In this document: positions 61,678 to 64,000 of the stretch, piece by piece
Position numbering within the stretch: position 1 is the first letter of the stretch
How the letters are laid out: the number at the start of each line of letters is the position of its first letter
Assembly (NCBI GenBank): GCA_035048495.1
Contig: CM068545.1
Coordinates: forward strand, 10,292,958 to 10,356,957
Origin: Euptelea pleiosperma
Lineage: Eukaryota; Streptophyta; Magnoliopsida; Ranunculales; Eupteleaceae
Direction: 5' to 3'
Length of the DNA: 64,000 bases
Program-made: the position numbers and the translations under genes
The notes under the pieces: generated by a model
What the model saw: the letters and a program-made list of their open reading frames with translations, nothing else
Database searches by the model: none
Told to the model about the DNA's origin: nothing

Positions 61678-61888
61678 GCTTGGATGACAGTGGCCTGTCA
61701 TCGAAGACTGTGACAGCCAATGAGTCCTCTGCACATGCATCCAGTCCATTTAGCACCCATGTGAGTATTTTAGATTTTTATCACAAAAGCAAAGAAGCAC
61801 GGGTAAGCCAGCCGAAAAAGCGCTCGGGGTACGTGCCAAGAACTCATTGGCTGTCACGGGATTCGATGACAGGCCATTGTCATCGAAG
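61678..61888. repeat. Foldback element with ~47-bp arms
   Basis: The arms begin CTTGGATGACAGTGGCCTGT and CTTCGATGACAATGGCCTGT (inverse of the right end) and share 'gtgacagccaatgagt'. The loop is about 115 bp and non-repetitive. It was seen only once in this window. No target duplication could be fixed. Confidence 0.65.
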
Positions 61889-61919
61889 TTTTAGTCAACT
61901 TCAACCGTTAGGGAAGCCC

Positions 61920-62250
61920 CTGACTGCCTCAATATGAGCCACGTGGCTCAATCTTAGAGGATGCTGACTTTATGGATGTTTAGCCAATACCTAGGTGGAC
62001 TTACAAACCAAAGATCAGCGTGATTAGTGATTTCAACCTTTGGATCCTTGTATACTAAATAATGGTCAATAATACTCAAATTCACACTGTTAAAATCAAA
62101 CCCATGAAAATGACTTTAATCCAACGCTTAGAAATCACTAATCAGGTTGATTTTTGGTTTGTAGGTCCACCTAGTGTTGACTAAACTAAACATCCAGCTG
62201 GGTAAGCGTCCTCTAAGCACGAGCCACGTGGTTCATATTGTGGTGGGTCA
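61920..62250. repeat. Foldback family A, near-complete copy
   Basis: Both arms retain CACGTG (61940..61945 and 62225..62230) within 'tatgagccacgtgg' and its inverse. Between them is the full set of paired interior motifs. It is a good reference copy for the family. Confidence 0.75.
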
Positions 62251-62459
62251 TGGAAGACGGTGACGTCAGGCAAGTTTTATCACAATCTGGGATGCGCACA
62301 GAATATTCCCCTTCCACATTTGTTGGTTCCACTCTACATAGGTGGGGGTTTCTTATAAAACAGAGCATCAGATTTTATTTTATTTTTTCCTTATTTTGTC
62401 TGGCAACTGTGCAAAGATATAATTGGAGAATAATTTGCCTTTTATATTGCTTGACGAGT

Positions 62460-62790
62460 AGGAAGTTTGAGCTACGCGGCAGGATTTTAGAGACCACTGA
62501 CCGAAAGGATGTTTGGTTCATCCCTTGCTGGATCAACATACCAAAATATAAGCCTGATTAGTGATTTCAAACCTTTGGATCTTAATACCCCAAATAATGC
62601 TTGAATTGAACAGTAAAAAAATTATCCCATGAAAACGACTAAAATCAAACGTTTATAAATCACTAATCTGGCTAATTTTTGAGCTGTACATCCACCTAAG
62701 ATTGGGTCAACATCCATACGGTCAGCAATCTCTGAAATATGCCACGTGGCTCATACTGTGGTAGTCCTTTGACCATGGATGTCCGTCATC
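62460..62790. repeat. Foldback family A, copy
   Basis: The left arm ('gatgtttggttcatccctt') and the right arm ('catccatacggtcagcaatc', then CACGTG at 62743..62748) enclose interior motifs like those of the preceding copy. Confidence 0.7.
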
Positions 62791-62825
62791 AAAGGTCTAC
62801 GCTATTGTTGACTTAGCTTTGGGTT

Positions 62826-63232
62826 TGGGGCATCAACTTATAACAGCCGTTACCAAAGTTAAAAAAACGGCCGTTATAACGAAAATAAAGGCCGTTATAA
62901 CGGATTCGGACCTACCCCGTTACGTTATGGACTGTTAAAACGCCCAGAAAATAACAGCCGTTATAACGAAAATAACGGTGGTTCTTTTCCGCTATAACAA
63001 AAATAACAACTGTTATTTTTTGGAAAAAAAAATGGCTGTTATTTTTGTTTTTTCCCGTTATTTTTCTGTTATTTTTCATTTTTGAAATTTTGAAATTCAA
63101 ATTTTAAAATTCAATATTTGAATGTCAGCACCATTTTTTCTGTTATTTCCGTTATTTTCCATTTTTTACGCCGTTATAATGGAAAAAGCGGTAACGCCAC
63201 CAGTCCGTTATAACGGTCCCATTTAAACCTTG
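62826..63232. mobile_element. Family C (hAT-type MITE), copy
   Basis: The right end is TTTAAACCTTG at 63232. The interior has many 'aacggccgttataac' motifs and the 'ttgaaattcaaattttaaa' block. The left end appears rearranged, with an end-like sequence near 62852, so no target duplication could be matched. Confidence 0.65.
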
Positions 63233-63426
63233 ATTTAGACCATGACTCTTTCTCATTTATTTGTTGTTTTTGAGCAGTAAAATTGGATTGGCAAGACTTT
63301 TCCGGTTAACCAAGGGTCCTGATTTTCCAACATTGCCAGGAGAGGTGGGACCATGGATGATTAAGAATTTAAGATCAAATTCTCGCGGTTATCATAAAAT
63401 CGGATAACGTTTTGCTCGGATAAAGG

Positions 63427-63572
63427 AATGCTAACAAGCAACGCCTTGGCTTCCGCAAGACAATAAAAACTGCCTTGCAAACTGCACTCTGAATTAAAAG
63501 ATTTTTTTTTTTTTTTTTGTCTTTTTGGAGAGTTGCCTTTGTGCAACTCCTTTGAGCGTTGCCTTGTAGCAT
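63427..63572. repeat. Foldback family L, short copy
   Basis: The ends GAATGCTAACAAGCAACGC and GCGTTGCCTTGTAGCATTC are inverted repeats around a T homopolymer. It is related to 50582..50892. Confidence 0.6.
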
Positions 63573-63875
63573 TCTTCTTTGGCAATGGCATAATCATACA
63601 AGTAACAAGTCCCTAAATTGCTATTTTTTTAGGCAAAAAGGTCCCTAGATTACAACGAAATTGCAATCATAGTTCAATCCATAATTCACACTTGTACCAG
63701 AGAAATCAGAAACTAAATTGGCCCAAATCACAAGAAACAGTCCAAACCTCTTGATAAATTCAGTGTAAATATATAAACAAACCTGTTAATGGGCAAATCA
63801 ATCGTATACCAAAATAGAGTAACCCGCATCGATAAACAGCAATAAAACAAAGAAAAGGAAAAAAATTAATCCCAA

Positions 63876-64000
63876 TCATACACCCTTCAATTCTTGTTGA
63901 AGAGCTTCATCCAACCATCTCTCCGATTCCTCCATCAAATCCGGACTTAATCTGAACATAAGAACACAAAACTCCATCTGATTAAGAGCCCCATCACCGT
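63876..64000 (-). CDS. EF-hand protein, KIC/PBP1 type, C-terminal part
   Basis: The last 40 codons of a gene that runs off the window end. The visible protein reads GDGALNQMEFCVLMFRLSPD, then LMEESERWLDEALQQELKGV and a stop at 63876..63878. GDGALNQMEF is the second half of a calcium-binding EF-hand loop and its following helix. The MEFCVLMFRLSP stretch is a hallmark of small plant single-EF-hand proteins such as KIC (binds the kinesin KCBP) and PBP1 (binds the kinase PINOID). These are cytosolic calcium sensors of about 120-140 aa, so roughly two thirds lies beyond the window. Which member this is cannot be told from the tail. Confidence 0.85.
   Translation of the reverse strand, partial: GDGALNQMEFCVLMFRLSPDLMEESERWLDEALQQELKGV

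Overview
The window is nuclear DNA of a flowering plant. The evidence is spliced genes with GT-AG introns, plant-specific protein families (an FQR1-type quinone reductase, a PUB8-type U-box protein, a bHLH112/123-type factor), AT-rich gene-poor DNA and a dense load of plant-type miniature transposons. No organelle, bacterial or viral block is visible. The species cannot be named; the moderate coding GC and long introns fit a dicot or other broad-leaved lineage better than a grass, which is inference.

Only four real genes are well supported. (1) A bHLH transcription factor on the + strand, 19940..22053, seven coding exons, 448 aa. (2) An FQR1/WrbA-type NAD(P)H:quinone oxidoreductase on the - strand, 30988..34915, four coding exons, 203 aa. 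(3) An intronless U-box/ARM E3 ligase of the PUB8 type on the - strand, 54997..56097, 366 aa. (4) The last 40 codons of an EF-hand protein of the KIC/PBP1 type on the - strand, cut by the window end at 63876..64000. A fifth locus, 28822..29818 (+), is a broken A-type cyclin copy: its splice-site layout is largely kept, but the 5' part is replaced by a transposon arm and an in-frame stop interrupts it.

Most of the rest is transposon-derived. Families could be separated by their ends and target-site duplications (TSDs): Helitron-like elements (TC...CTAG ends, A/T insertion, 3' hairpin) at 12.5, 18.9, 19.1 and 42.6-44.5 kb, with a second family at 38.4 and 44.9 kb; hAT-type MITEs with 8-bp TSDs at 8.7, 13.8, 14.1, 23.7 and 59.2 kb; Mutator-type MITEs with 9-bp TSDs at 35.6, 48.9, 49.4, 49.7 and 51.3 kb; PIF/Harbinger-type MITEs with 3-bp TSDs at 0.6, 5.9 and 40.0 kb; a tRNA-derived SINE at 46.2 kb; two decayed LINEs at 3.6-4.3 and 25.0-26.0 kb; and a decayed Copia gag at 37.6 kb. 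A large foldback family (called A here) occurs a dozen or more times; its arms often carry an intact CACGTG G-box.

The genes do not form a pathway; they are unrelated neighbours in a repeat-rich interval. The most unusual structures are a head-to-tail Helitron-like tandem duplication with an exact junction (43719/43720), Helitron/hAT composites repeated at three places, two Mutator-type MITEs stacked in one target site (49.4-49.9 kb), and the transposon-cyclin chimera. No clearly new gene system was found.
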